A DNA stretch of 29,071 bases. Origin: Pseudomonadota bacterium (GTDB lineage Bacteria > Pseudomonadota > Alphaproteobacteria > JAKJEU01). Location: assembly GCA_022705265.1 (NCBI GenBank), contig JAKJEU010000003.1:1-29071 (forward strand), written 5' to 3'. Made by a program: the position numbers and the translations under genes. Each line of letters opens with the position of its first letter. Position 1 is the first letter of the stretch. The notes beneath the pieces are model-generated. The model had not been told where the DNA came from. It saw nothing but the letters and a program-made list of their open reading frames with translations, and did no database searches. Of this stretch, positions 7,971-17,500 are shown piece after piece.

Positions 7971-8330
7971 ATGAAATACGATTTTTTGGATGATTATTTT
8001 TTATCAAAAAAAGGAGTTACAAAAGACTTTCAGCAAGAATGGAATGCATTTCGATTTTTAATAGACGGCAAAATGGTCGCTTATATCGGGCATCATAAAG
8101 ATGGCAGAGAGATTTTAACCTTAAAAGTTGAGCCTTTTAAATCCGATATTTTAAAATCCGAATACAAAGACATAATCGAAGGTTATTACATGAATAAAAT
8201 GTGGTGGTGTTCTATTTATTTGGACGGTAAAGTGCCAGAAGAGGTGGTAAAAGAGATGATTGACGGTTCATATGAATTGATTGCAAAAGGATTAACCAAA
8301 AAACGCCAAAAAGAGCTTGGGCTTATTTAG
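7971..8330 (+). CDS. MmcQ/YjbR-family protein
   Basis: This 119-residue protein fits the YjbR fold (double-wing motif) in length and in its C-terminal half, where VEPFKSDILK, YYMNKMWWCSIYLDG and VPEEVVKEMIDGSYELIAKGL are typical. The family is linked to DNA binding, but its cellular role is not settled. The start ATG has an AAGGACA ribosome-binding site. It stands alone; its last bases overlap the end of the MATE gene on the other strand. Confidence 0.85.
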   Translation: MKYDFLDDYFLSKKGVTKDFQQEWNAFRFLIDGKMVAYIGHHKDGREILTLKVEPFKSDILKSEYKDIIEGYYMNKMWWCSIYLDGKVPEEVVKEMIDGSYELIAKGLTKKRQKELGLI

Positions 8331-9612
8331 TTATAATTTATCCAATTAAGGTTTTTGTTCATTTTGTGGTAATAAACAAGGGTTCTTATGAAATAATCAA
8401 AAACAAGAGCCATAGCAACTCCATAAATTCCAAAATTAAGAATATATAAAAGTATGATTAAGGTTATATTCCTTATGAAAAATACGCTTAAAAAGTTAAC
8501 CATTTTTACAAAACGGACTTCTTTTGCGACATTTAACATGGCTTCCATTGGATTTGATAAACATTCGAATAATATCTCAAACATAAATATTCCCATGTAA
8601 ATAAGAACGATTTCCATGTTTTTATTGTCGGCCATAAATTTTAAAAAGGGATAACTGACCAATAAAGCAATGAATATAAGTAAGGAAGTTCCGATATAGC
8701 TTGATTTTTTTAAGGTTTTAAGGTTGTTTTTTACGATTTTTTCATCAAAAGTGCTAATTGACATTCCAAATAAAACCAATAAGCCCTCAGCTATACCAAG
8801 TCCAAAGGCGTTAATGAAAAACGCGATTTGGCAACACATGACATGAATGGAATATAAATCTTCGCCCAAAGTTGACGCAATAGAAGTAAATATGATAACT
8901 CCAATACGATGGGATAAAACCCCAGCGATACATTGTTTGTAAATTTCCAGAATTTCGTTAAGGATTGTTTTATCAATTTTTTCAAACGAAATTTTGTTTA
9001 AAGTAAGATAATATAAAAGTTCGAAAAATTCACAAAAAACAGTGGCATAGGCAATGCCCTTTACTCCATAACCAAACTTTATAACCAAAACGTTGCTGAT
9101 GATTATCATAAAAGTATAAATGGTTTTTCCAAATAATACTTTTTTGCCATGCCTCTTGCTTTTAAACTTTTCATCAAAACCACGGAAAGAGCAAAGAAAA
9201 GAGAGCCAACAACCCTTATTTTAAGATAATCCACCCCGTTTTTCAAAGCTTCACCTTTAAGGCTCATTTTTATTGCGATTTCGTCTTTTAAAAGATAATA
9301 AATTAATGCAATAACAAAGGTTATCAGCAGTGAAAGAAACAAGGAATTAAATATAACTGATTTTACATTTTTTTCGTTATTTTCTCTCATTCTTGCGATG
9401 ATGATTTGGCAAGAAGTTGCAACTTGGATTGAAAAACAATAAAGAAGCATTAATACAATGCCCATCGCCCCAACCGGAGCAAGAGCAGAAGGGCCAAGAG
9501 TTGAAACGGCAAGAGTATTTACAAGGATTGATACTTGCACAAAACCACTTTCAAGAGCAAATGGAAGAGAAAATTTAAAAGTATTCTTTAAATTAAGATT
9601 TTCTATATTCAT
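8327..9612 (-). pseudogene. MATE-family multidrug/sodium efflux transporter, broken by a -1 base frameshift
   Basis: Two adjacent ORFs on the minus strand form one MATE protein. The first (9612-9106, 168 codons) covers helices 1-5, with ATSCQIIIARMREN and SLKARGMAKK. The second (9109-8327) continues in another frame with the remaining helices. Reading past GMAKK, insertion of one A in the run of six A (plus-strand T run at 9140-9145) gives an unbroken chain KKVLFGKTIYTFMIIIS. So the gene is one A short of a full ~430-residue transporter. Either it is a fresh pseudogene, a phase-variable or slippage-rescued gene, or a homopolymer sequencing error. MATE pumps export cationic compounds in exchange for H+ or Na+. 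The rest of both halves is well kept, which argues against old decay. Confidence 0.85.
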
Positions 9613-9662
9613 TTTTTTTGTCTTAAAAGTGGTTTTGTTATTTATAATTTAATAGTCAGATT

Positions 9663-11243
9663 TTAGAAGCTTTTTCTTTTTTTGTGGTCAGCTTTTTTAA
9701 CCTTTTTAACATCAGTTGTTTTAGAAGCTCTGTTTGGTTTTGCTTTTGCACTTACAGGCTTTTCTGAATAAGTTTTTTGATTACGGTTGAATTTTGACTT
9801 TGTTTTCATTTTTGGTTTTGAAAACTTTGCATCTTTATCTTCCATAAATTCTTCTCTCATGTTGCCACTATCAAATTGAGGAGCTTTCTTTTTAAAACTT
9901 TTTGAATTGAAATTTGTTTCATTTCTTTTTGCAAAGCCATTTTCTGATTTAAAACGACTTGTCTTTCTTTTGAAATCGCCTTCGTTCTTTGTAAAACCAT
10001 CATCTGATTTAAAACGACTTGTTTTTCTTTTAAAACCACCATCAGTTTTTGTTTCGGTCTTTTTTGTTCTTGAAACGGTTGATTTTCTCTTACCTCTTTT
10101 TTCGTCAGAAGAAGTTTCATAAAAATCAGACATATCTTTAACAGCACTTACAGCATTTTCTTTTGCTCTGTTAATGAAACGGTTAATATCTCTCCATTTT
10201 CCAGCGTCTTTATCAGAAACGAGGTTAATTGCAATACCGCTTGCACCAGCACGAGCAGTTCTTCCAATACGGTGAACATAATCTTCTTTTGCTTGTGGAA
10301 GGTCGTAATTGATAACGCTTTGGATATGAGAAATGTCAAGCCCACGAGAAGCAAGGTCGGTTGCAACCAAAACTCTGCAATCAAGGTTTTTGAAACTTTC
10401 GATTACTCTTTGTCTTTTTCCTTGTTTCAAATCGCCGTGAATTGCTTCGGACAAGATTTTTTCTTTATTAAGTTTTTTTGCAATTTTATCAGCGCCATGT
10501 TTTGTTTTAACGAAAACCAAAGCTGAACCATTTCTGATGTTAAGTTGGTTTAAAAGTTCGTCGAATTTTGTTTCATCAGTAACTTTTACAACTTCTTGTT
10601 TGATATTTTCGGTAACCTTGTTAACATCGCCAATCGCAATACGAGTTGGGTTGTTAAGATATTTCATAGCAGCCTTCATGATTTCATTAGGCATAGTAGC
10701 AGAAAACATCAAAGTTTGTCTTGTTTTTGAGATGGTTTTAATAACTTGTTCAATTTGAATACCAAAGCCCATATCAAGCATTCTGTCCATTTCATCAAGC
10801 ACCAAAAATTTAACAGCCTTCAAATTAAGTTTGTAATTTGAAATATGGTCGTTAATTCTTCCTGGGGTTCCGACGATTATTCTTGGTCTTCTTTTAAGTT
10901 GTTGTAATTGGTTAACCATAGAAGCACCACCAATTAAAAGAGCAGTTTTAATATCGCGGTTAAATTCCACCATTTGATTGATAATATCAAGCACTTGGCA
11001 AGCAAGTTCACGAGTTGGAAGCATGATTAAAGCCATGTCTTCTTCGTTGTTGATTAAATGTTCAATCATAGGAATAGCAAAAGCACCAGTTTTACCAGTA
11101 CCAGTTTGAGCAGAACCCAATATATCTTTACCATCTAAGGCTTTTGGGATTGATTGTTCTTGAATAGGGGTTGGATTAATAAAACCCATATTGTCCAAAG
11201 CTTGTTTAAGAGATGAGTTTAATTCTAATTCATTGAAATTCAT
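9663..11243 (-). CDS. DEAD-box-type RNA helicase, RhlE-like, with basic repeat tail
   Basis: This 526-residue protein has a full DEAD-box core: Q motif (FINPTPIQEQSIP), Walker A AQTGTGKT (45-52), PTREL (76-80), motif II DEMD (150-153) in place of DEAD, SAT (181-183), RGLD (300-303) and HRIGRTAR (324-331). The order and motifs are closest to RhlE. Such enzymes unwind short RNA duplexes in ribosome assembly, mRNA decay and cold adaptation. The tail from about 375 is very rich in Lys, Arg and Ser/Thr and holds two copies of FKRKTSRFKS about 20 residues apart, which should bind RNA without specificity. It is transcribed alone or together with the broken MATE gene 50 bases downstream. Confidence 0.92.
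   Translation of the reverse strand: MNFNELELNSSLKQALDNMGFINPTPIQEQSIPKALDGKDILGSAQTGTGKTGAFAIPMIEHLINNEEDMALIMLPTRELACQVLDIINQMVEFNRDIKTALLIGGASMVNQLQQLKRRPRIIVGTPGRINDHISNYKLNLKAVKFLVLDEMDRMLDMGFGIQIEQVIKTISKTRQTLMFSATMPNEIMKAAMKYLNNPTRIAIGDVNKVTENIKQEVVKVTDETKFDELLNQLNIRNGSALVFVKTKHGADKIAKKLNKEKILSEAIHGDLKQGKRQRVIESFKNLDCRVLVATDLASRGLDISHIQSVINYDLPQAKEDYVHRIGRTARAGASGIAINLVSDKDAGKWRDINRFINRAKENAVSAVKDMSDFYETSSDEKRGKRKSTVSRTKKTETKTDGGFKRKTSRFKSDDGFTKNEGDFKRKTSRFKSENGFAKRNETNFNSKSFKKKAPQFDSGNMREEFMEDKDAKFSKPKMKTKSKFNRNQKTYSEKPVSAKAKPNRASKTTDVKKVKKADHKKRKSF
9942..10038 (-). repeat. In-gene tandem repeat coding the helicase tail
   Basis: A unit of about 60 bases occurs twice (near 9945-9985 and 10003-10045) inside the helicase gene; the cores TTTAAAACGACTTGT are identical on the plus strand. 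Each encodes FKRKTSRFKS followed by a D/E-G-F linker. A third, weaker copy (NFNSKSFKKK) lies further on. The repeat number could change by slippage or recombination, altering the length of the RNA-binding tail. Confidence 0.7.
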
Positions 11244-11492
11244 TGTTTTTCTTTCTTTCGTTTATACGCAAACTAACAAAGCTTTTGTTTAAGCTTTGCT
11301 TTGCTGATTAATATTAAAATATGTAGAATCTAAGCTACTTTAAGAAAGTCCTAAGGCAGTAACTCTAATAATTTCGGTTAATCAACAAAAAAGAAAGAGC
11401 TATGAAGAAACTAAATAATCGGCAAAGCATACAGTTTTTATTTGTAATTTGCAAGCATTATATTTAACATTATTGAAAATAAGGAGATTAAT
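11244..11492. other. Divergent intergenic region between helicase and yjbQ-like gene
   Basis: No ORF of note. It holds a hairpin with 8-base arms (CAAAGCTT at 11277-11284 and AAGCTTTG at 11291-11298) that would lie in the 5' untranslated region of the helicase mRNA on the minus strand. It has no T tract on that side, so it is not a terminator; a leader structure of a cold-type helicase mRNA is possible. Promoters for both genes must lie here, but no clear pair of boxes stands out. Confidence 0.4.
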
Positions 11493-11885
11493 ATGCTTTT
11501 TGAATATCAATTAAAAACCAACCAAGACGGGCTTTTTGACATTACCGATGCGGTAATGGACGCGGTTAATAAAAGCGGGGTTAAGCAGGGAACTTGCTTG
11601 GTTTATTGTCCTCATACTACGGCGGGAATTACTATTAATGAAAATGCTGATAAAGATGTTAAAACCGACTTTATTTATGGGCTTAACAAGTTTATTCCTA
11701 ATTTAAAAGAATTCCAACATATGGAAGGCAATTCCGATGCTCATATTAAATCAAGCCTTGTTGGGGTAAGTGAGAATCTAATAATTCACGATGGTAATTT
11801 GTTGCTTGGGATTTGGCAAAGTGTTTATTTTGCGGAATTTGATGCACCAAGAAACCGTTCTTTTTATGTTAAGGTATCGGGGTAA
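11493..11885 (+). CDS. YjbQ/UPF0047 family protein
   Basis: This 130-residue protein is full length for the family and carries its marks: PHTTAGITINENAD (with the conserved His), the segment GNSDAHIKSSLVG, and LGIWQSVYFAEFD near the C-terminus. Members form trimers; some have weak thiamine-phosphate synthase activity, and that is the usual database name, but the true role is not established. The start has AAGGAG 7-8 bases upstream. The final 17 bases overlap the convergent membrane-protein gene. Confidence 0.92.
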   Translation: MLFEYQLKTNQDGLFDITDAVMDAVNKSGVKQGTCLVYCPHTTAGITINENADKDVKTDFIYGLNKFIPNLKEFQHMEGNSDAHIKSSLVGVSENLIIHDGNLLLGIWQSVYFAEFDAPRNRSFYVKVSG

Positions 11886-12354
11886 GAGTAAGGGATTGGA
11901 GCGATAAGATTAAGAAAAATAAGAAAAAAGCGCTGTAATCCACGCCACCTTTTTCTTTTAAAATTTCTTCCACTTCTTCTAAGGGTTTTATGCCATATCC
12001 TGCGTTTTCAAGGGTTTTAAAAAATTGTTTGAAATATATTTGATAAAATAAAGAACCACAAGCATAAGAAATCATAAAAGATATTATTAAAATCGCCTTT
12101 TGAAATAAAAGAGGGGCAATAAAACTTATGGCAAATACAGCAAATCCAATGGAATAAAGTTTACGATAAGTAAGATAACAAAGGCCTCCGATAAAGCCTA
12201 ATAAACTAAACGGTGGAATAGTTTTTTTGATGTAAATAGCGTCAAAGGCTTCGAAATAATATCTTAAATTACGGTCTTTTCCAACATAAGCGGAAAGCAA
12301 CCGCACCAATTCAGGTTTATTTTTTATTAAATTTTGAATTTTTTCTTCATTCAT
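11869..12354 (-). CDS. Small membrane protein, DUF2628-like
   Basis: This protein of about 161 residues has a polar N-terminus, a segment LRYYFEAFDAIYIKK, then PPFSLLGFIGGLCYLTYRKLY and three further hydrophobic helices. The aromatic-rich stretch followed by YRKLY is reminiscent of DUF2628 proteins, which have no known function. I chose ATG 12354, with AAAGG about 11 bases upstream; a TTG at 12384 would add 10 residues. The stop lies 17 bases inside the 3' end of the YjbQ-family gene, so the two transcripts collide. Confidence 0.6.
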   Translation of the reverse strand: MNEEKIQNLIKNKPELVRLLSAYVGKDRNLRYYFEAFDAIYIKKTIPPFSLLGFIGGLCYLTYRKLYSIGFAVFAISFIAPLLFQKAILIISFMISYACGSLFYQIYFKQFFKTLENAGYGIKPLEEVEEILKEKGGVDYSAFFLFFLILSLQSLTLTPIP

Positions 12355-12638
12355 AACACTTAAACCTTTTAAAAACCTTAGCAAGAATCGATATTAAAGT
12401 GGTTATTATATTCATTTTATCAAGCTTTTTTAAAATGATAAAGGCTTATTGTTTGGTTAAAACGAAAGCTAAGAAATCCGATTCTTCGCCTTTAAAATAT
12501 AATAATCCATTTTATAGGGGGTGGATTTTCATAATATCGTAAGTTTTGATTAAAAAGCAAGGAATCTTTTTGCTGGATTTAATGTTTAAAAAATTTTACC
12601 TTGAAGGTTATTATTGATTAAAAGAAGGAATTAAAAAA
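12355..12638 (+). other. Leader/intergenic region upstream of pyrG
   Basis: About 280 bases without a gene. I see a small stem AATCCA/TGGATT (near 12506-12527) around a G-rich run, and an AGCAA/TTGCT stem (near 12558-12575). Neither is followed by a T tract. The ribosome-binding site AAGAAGGAA sits just before the TTG start of pyrG. The length allows a regulatory leader, but no known riboswitch is recognisable. Confidence 0.35.
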
Positions 12639-14261
12639 TTGACAAAATATATCTTTGTAACTGGTGGCGTTGTTTCCTCTCTTGGTAAAGGGATTTCTGC
12701 GGCAACTATTGGAGCTTTACTTCAAGCAAGAGGATATAAAATTAAAATCAGAAAGCTTGACCCATATTTAAACATTGACCCAGGTACTATGTCTCCATAT
12801 CAACATGGCGAAGTTTATGTAACCGATGATGGTGCGGAAACTGACCTTGATTTAGGGCATTATGAAAGATTTTTGGGCATTAAGTTAAGTTCAAAAGACA
12901 CCATTTCAGGGGGCAAGATTTATTGGGATGTTTTAAATCGTGAAAGAAGAGGCGATTATTTAGGGGCAACCGTTCAAATGATTCCTCATGTAACCGATTG
13001 TATCAAAGAATATATTAAATCAGGAATTACTGACGAAGATTTCGTTATTTGTGAAATTGGCGGAACGGTTGGCGATATCGAAGGTCTTATTTTCTTAGAA
13101 GCAATAAGGCAGCTTGCCAACGAAGTGGGAAGAAGAAATTCAATGTTCGTGCATTTGACTTTGATACCATATATCGAAGCGGCACATGAACTTAAAACCA
13201 AACCTTCGCAACAAGCAGTTAAAAGTTTACTTGAAAAAGGTATCCAAGCCGACCTTTTGTTATGTCGTTCTTCTCATCCAATATCGGAATCAGACAGAGC
13301 AAAGCTTGCGTTATTTTGCAACCTTAACCCAAAAAATGTTATCCCAGCACTTGATTTAACAAGCATTTACAAAGTTCCTATGGCTTATGCAAAAGAACAA
13401 GTAGCAGAACGAATTATGGAGCATTTTGGATTAGATGAAAAAGAAATCGTCGACCTTTCAAAATGGGAAAAAATCGAAGGTTACCTTAATGCTTACAAAA
13501 AAGAAGTAACTATTGCGGTTGTCGGTAAATATTTCGAAGTATCAGATGCATATAAATCATTAAACGAAGCAATTTTTCATGCTGGCATTGCAAACAATGT
13601 TAAGGTTAATGTTAAAACCATTGATTCTCAAAAATTAGAAGAAATGAACGGCGAAGATATCAAAGAAGCTTTCAAAGACATAAGCGGAATTTTGGTTCCT
13701 GGTGGCTTTGGTGTTCGTGGTGTTTTGGGTAAGATGAAGGCGATTGAATTTGCTCGTGAAAATAATGTTCCTTTCTTTGGAATTTGCCTTGGTATGCAGT
13801 TGGCTGTTATCGAATTTGCAAGAAATGTTTTGGGAATTAAAGACGCTTTTTCAACCGAATTTGATGAAAATTGCAAACCTTTGATTTGTTTAATGGAAAC
13901 TTATGAAAAAGACGGAAAAGTCATTCAAAGAACCAAAGATTCTGACAAAGGCGGTACTTTAAGACTTGGTGCTTACCCTTGTGTTATCGAAAAAGGAAGC
14001 TTGGCTTATAAGGTTTATGGCGAAGATAAAATTTCAGAAAGACATCGTCATCGTTACGAACTTGATATGTCTTATGAAAAAGATTTGGTGGCAAAGGGTA
14101 TGATTATTTCTGGAAAATCTCCTGATAAAGTTTTGCCTGAAATTGTTGAAATAAAAGACCACAAGTTTTTTATCGGAGTTCAATTCCACCCAGAATTCCA
14201 ATCAACTCCATTCAAGCCTCATCCAGTTTTTGAAAATTTCATCAAAGCGTCGATAGGTTAG
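12639..14261 (+). CDS. pyrG: CTP synthase
   Basis: This 540-residue enzyme makes CTP from UTP, ATP and glutamine, the last step of pyrimidine nucleotide synthesis. The N-terminal synthetase domain opens with TKYIFVTGGVVSSLGKG (P-loop), followed by KLDPYLNIDPGTMSP and GEVYVTDDGAETDLD. The C-terminal class I glutamine amidotransferase domain has PGGFGVRG, the nucleophile Cys in FFGICLGMQ (about residue 383) and the His-x-Glu pair in QFHPEFQ. Length and all motifs are standard. It starts at TTG, chosen because the family begins exactly there and AAGAAGGAA precedes it. A strong terminator follows at 14274, so it is transcribed as the last or only gene. Confidence 0.97.
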   Translation: MTKYIFVTGGVVSSLGKGISAATIGALLQARGYKIKIRKLDPYLNIDPGTMSPYQHGEVYVTDDGAETDLDLGHYERFLGIKLSSKDTISGGKIYWDVLNRERRGDYLGATVQMIPHVTDCIKEYIKSGITDEDFVICEIGGTVGDIEGLIFLEAIRQLANEVGRRNSMFVHLTLIPYIEAAHELKTKPSQQAVKSLLEKGIQADLLLCRSSHPISESDRAKLALFCNLNPKNVIPALDLTSIYKVPMAYAKEQVAERIMEHFGLDEKEIVDLSKWEKIEGYLNAYKKEVTIAVVGKYFEVSDAYKSLNEAIFHAGIANNVKVNVKTIDSQKLEEMNGEDIKEAFKDISGILVPGGFGVRGVLGKMKAIEFARENNVPFFGICLGMQLAVIEFARNVLGIKDAFSTEFDENCKPLICLMETYEKDGKVIQRTKDSDKGGTLRLGAYPCVIEKGSLAYKVYGEDKISERHRHRYELDMSYEKDLVAKGMIISGKSPDKVLPEIVEIKDHKFFIGVQFHPEFQSTPFKPHPVFENFIKASIG

Positions 14262-14273
14262 TTTAATAGTAAC

Positions 14274-14306
14274 AAGCCCTTAATGTTTGTCATTAGGGGC
14301 TTTTTC
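14274..14306 (+). terminator. Terminator of pyrG, overlapping the end of a convergent gene
   Basis: AAGCCCTTAATG (14274-14285) pairs with CATTAGGGGCTT (14291-14302) over 12 positions with one G-T pair, around a 5-base loop, followed by five T. The right arm and T run also encode the last codons of the small secreted protein on the minus strand, whose stop is at 14280. An A-rich left flank is weak, so it acts mainly on the plus strand. Confidence 0.85.
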
Positions 14307-14522
14307 GCTTTTGTGTTCTTTTTTTTCTTTGTTTTCTGAATTGTCATCTTTTTTATCTTGATTCATTTTTTTATCAAGAGCATCAAAGTCAATTTCAATT
14401 TTTTTCATACCATCTTTGCAAAAAGTATCAGTGTTATTTTCACAAGGTTTCTTAGTGTCGTTTGCAAAAGCGACAGAAATGTTAATGGTTGCAATCAAGC
14501 AAAATATTATTAATTTTTTCAT
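14280..14522 (-). CDS. Small Sec-exported Lys/Asp/Glu-rich protein
   Basis: This 80-residue protein has a clear signal peptide (MKKLIIFCLIATINISVAFA, cut after AFA at about 20) and a short mature part with two Cys (KKPCENN and DTFCKDG) that may form a disulphide, then a highly charged tail of Lys, Asp, Glu and Asn. I recognise no family. It should be periplasmic. Its 3' end is built into the pyrG terminator, so the C-terminal residues are partly dictated by that hairpin. Confidence 0.65.
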   Translation of the reverse strand: MKKLIIFCLIATINISVAFANDTKKPCENNTDTFCKDGMKKIEIDFDALDKKMNQDKKDDNSENKEKKEHKSEKAPNDKH

Positions 14523-14541
14523 AAAATATTACTTTCAAAGT

Positions 14542-17500
14542 TTAAAAATTTCTGTTGGAATATATATTTTTCATATAGGCTGAAATTGGATTGATTTTAA
14601 GTTCTGTTTGGTTCAAATTTTTTATTTCAGCGTTGTTAGAAGTCCTTTTCATATTTCTAAAAGTTACGAAATTAGATTTAAAAGCGGGATGGATTGTTTC
14701 CGAACTTAAAGCGGTTAAAATACATTTTCTTAAAGCATTATTTCTTTCTAAATCATTTTCACCCATCAATTTTACAGCATCATTCAAAGAAACAATGGCT
14801 CGCTTAAAATTGTTAAGGTATTTTTCGGTGTTTTTGTTTGGGTGTGGATTTGTAAGTTCCTTGGTCAAAGAAGTCGTTACACTTTCGCTTCTTAAAATTG
14901 AATTTCGTAAAGCTTTTTTGAAAATTCCACTTAAAACATTAAGTTGTTCACGAGTTGGTTTGTTAGGTTTCAAATCATCAGGATTAATGTCCAACGCACC
15001 GTTATCAAACATTTTGATATTGCCATTATTATCAATTCTTAATTGAGCCCCGTGGCGGTCAGAATCAATCGCTTTTCCGCTTAAAATTTGTTCCATTTCA
15101 CATGCAAAAACTACCTTTGCACAAGCTTTTGTGTAATCGCTTTTTGCATCCATTTCGTTTAAAAGTTTACCTTCTGCGAGTTCACATTTTTTGTATTTGT
15201 CGTTATAAGATATGGTTTTTGCATTGGTGATTTTAAAATCAAAACCATCAACATTGTAAGTTTTGCCGTTATAATAATCGGTGGATGCAATTTCGCTTTG
15301 TTTTGCGGAAATTGTAAGGTTGGTTTCAAGTTTTGATAATTCCTTTGCATGGGAAATAAGAGGCGTGAAATTTCCATATTGATTATCAAGCTTTACCATC
15401 TCATCAAAAGCCTTTTCAAAACGACAAAATCCAACTTTTGCCTCGTTTTTTATGCCTTTTTTAAGCAAGGTTAAGGCGAAATCTTTGCCATCTTTATCAC
15501 TTATTTTAACGGTATAACAATATGTACCACTTCCTAAAATGTCTTTTATTTTTATGCCATCTTTTTCTTCTTTTGGCATAACTTCGTCAATTCTTTCCCA
15601 AATTTCGAAAATCGAAGGGCGGTTAAAATTGTTTTTTGCAAATTTTGTTTCTTCGTTATTTGCGGAATCTTTTTTACTTAATGAATTGATGGCTTGCAAA
15701 ACCTTTGCACCGCTTGGCCCTGCCATGATTAAAGCGTTTGATAAAGCTTGCTCGTTATCATATCTTTCTTTTGGTTTTATGTTTGCAATTAAATTTGAAA
15801 ATACCAGTCTTTGCAAAGGTTGTGAGCATTGTTTTTGATAATTTTCAAAAAAATCACGGACAAACGAAGCTCCTTCAACTTTTTCGCCTTTGTCATTTTT
15901 TAATGGGATAAGTTTTTCTTTTAAGAAATTTGTTATGTTTTTGTCCTCAAAAGCCTCATTCACAGGGTATATAAGACGGCTTAAAGCAATGGTTCTGGCA
16001 TGGTTTGAAAGATGCCAAAAATTTTCATGAGTTTCTTTTGCTTTTTTGTTAAAAATTGCTTTTAAAGCTTCGTTATCAACATATTCTGGCAAAGAGGATT
16101 TTAATTTATCAGCATAAAGTTCATCCATAATAGGATTTATTTTATCGTTCAATTTTTTAAGGTTTTCACCATTTAACGGAGAAGTCAAAAAATCCAGCAA
16201 AGCGATTTGCCCGTCTTTGTTTTTTGCCGCATTATCAAATATAAAAGCACTTACCTTGGTCAAGGCAAGGTTATTTAAAAGTTCGTGAGATTTAAGGTTG
16301 TTTTCAATTTCCGATTTTACCTTAAAAGCCAAATCTTTTTGGATAAGGGCCACTTCACTTAATTGGTTAACGGCTTTTATACCTTCGCCATATTTAAAAT
16401 TTTCCAAAAGGTTATGGGTTAGGTTTAAAAATTTATCACTATACTCAACGCTTCCATCGTCTTGCCCCAAGTTTTTAAGGGTGGCAATTACGAATTTTTG
16501 CCTTAAAATCGTCCTTAAATCAGGGGAAGAAATATTTGATAAAGACAAAAGTTCATAGGATATTTTCCCGATTTTTTCCTTGTCTTTTTCTTTTATCAAA
16601 GCTTGTTTTAAGGCGTTGTTAAAGGCATTATCCGATTTTTCATCAAAATCCAAAAGGTTGATATCTTTAATCTCGCCATAATTTTCGATTTTGAAATTAT
16701 TAAGAGCAATAAAAGCCTTTGAAATTGTTTCCAAATCCTTTCCTTCCATCAATTTATCAGGATTATTTTTTACATATTCATAAAAAGGATAAGGGTTTTT
16801 AACCATTTTGTTAATGTCTTTTGACATATCGTTTATGGTTTTTATTAAATCAATTTCGTTATTTTCTTTTAAAATATAACCCCAAGCCAAAGTGTTAATA
16901 TGGCTTAAATTTGATTTTACCGATTTATCAAAATCCTCAACATTTTTAAATATTTTATCGAATTCTTTGTAATTATTTGGATTTACATCAATGAAGTCGA
17001 AAAAAGCCTTAATGCTTTCGGTGTCTTTGTGATTTATGGCGTTAATTTTATATAAAATTTTGGTTTTAAAAAGAAGGTCTTTTCGCTCTTCTAAATTAAA
17101 GACATCTTTGTATTTTAAGGTTTCATTTATAAAATTATGATGTTTAAAAGAACGATTCCAATCGCTTCCCAAATCTTTGAAATATAAATCTTTGATTATT
17201 TGGGTATATTTTTCTTTGTCGGCCTCATATCTTTTTAAAAGCTCTTTGTGAAACTTGCTTGAAAAGGAAAGCCATTTTGAGCTTGGTCTTCCTTCTTTTG
17301 TTTTAAAAGCCAATTCTTGTTCATATTTTTTCATGAACTCGTTAAGTTTGCCATTTTCGATTAATTCAAAATCAATTTCACCAGAATTTTCAGGTTTCAA
17401 AGGAGAAAGAGGGTCAAAATTAACTTCGCTTCTTTGTTTTATTTCATCTTTGTTTACAATTTCGTTGGCAAAAACTTCGTCATAAGCTTCTAAGCTGAAA

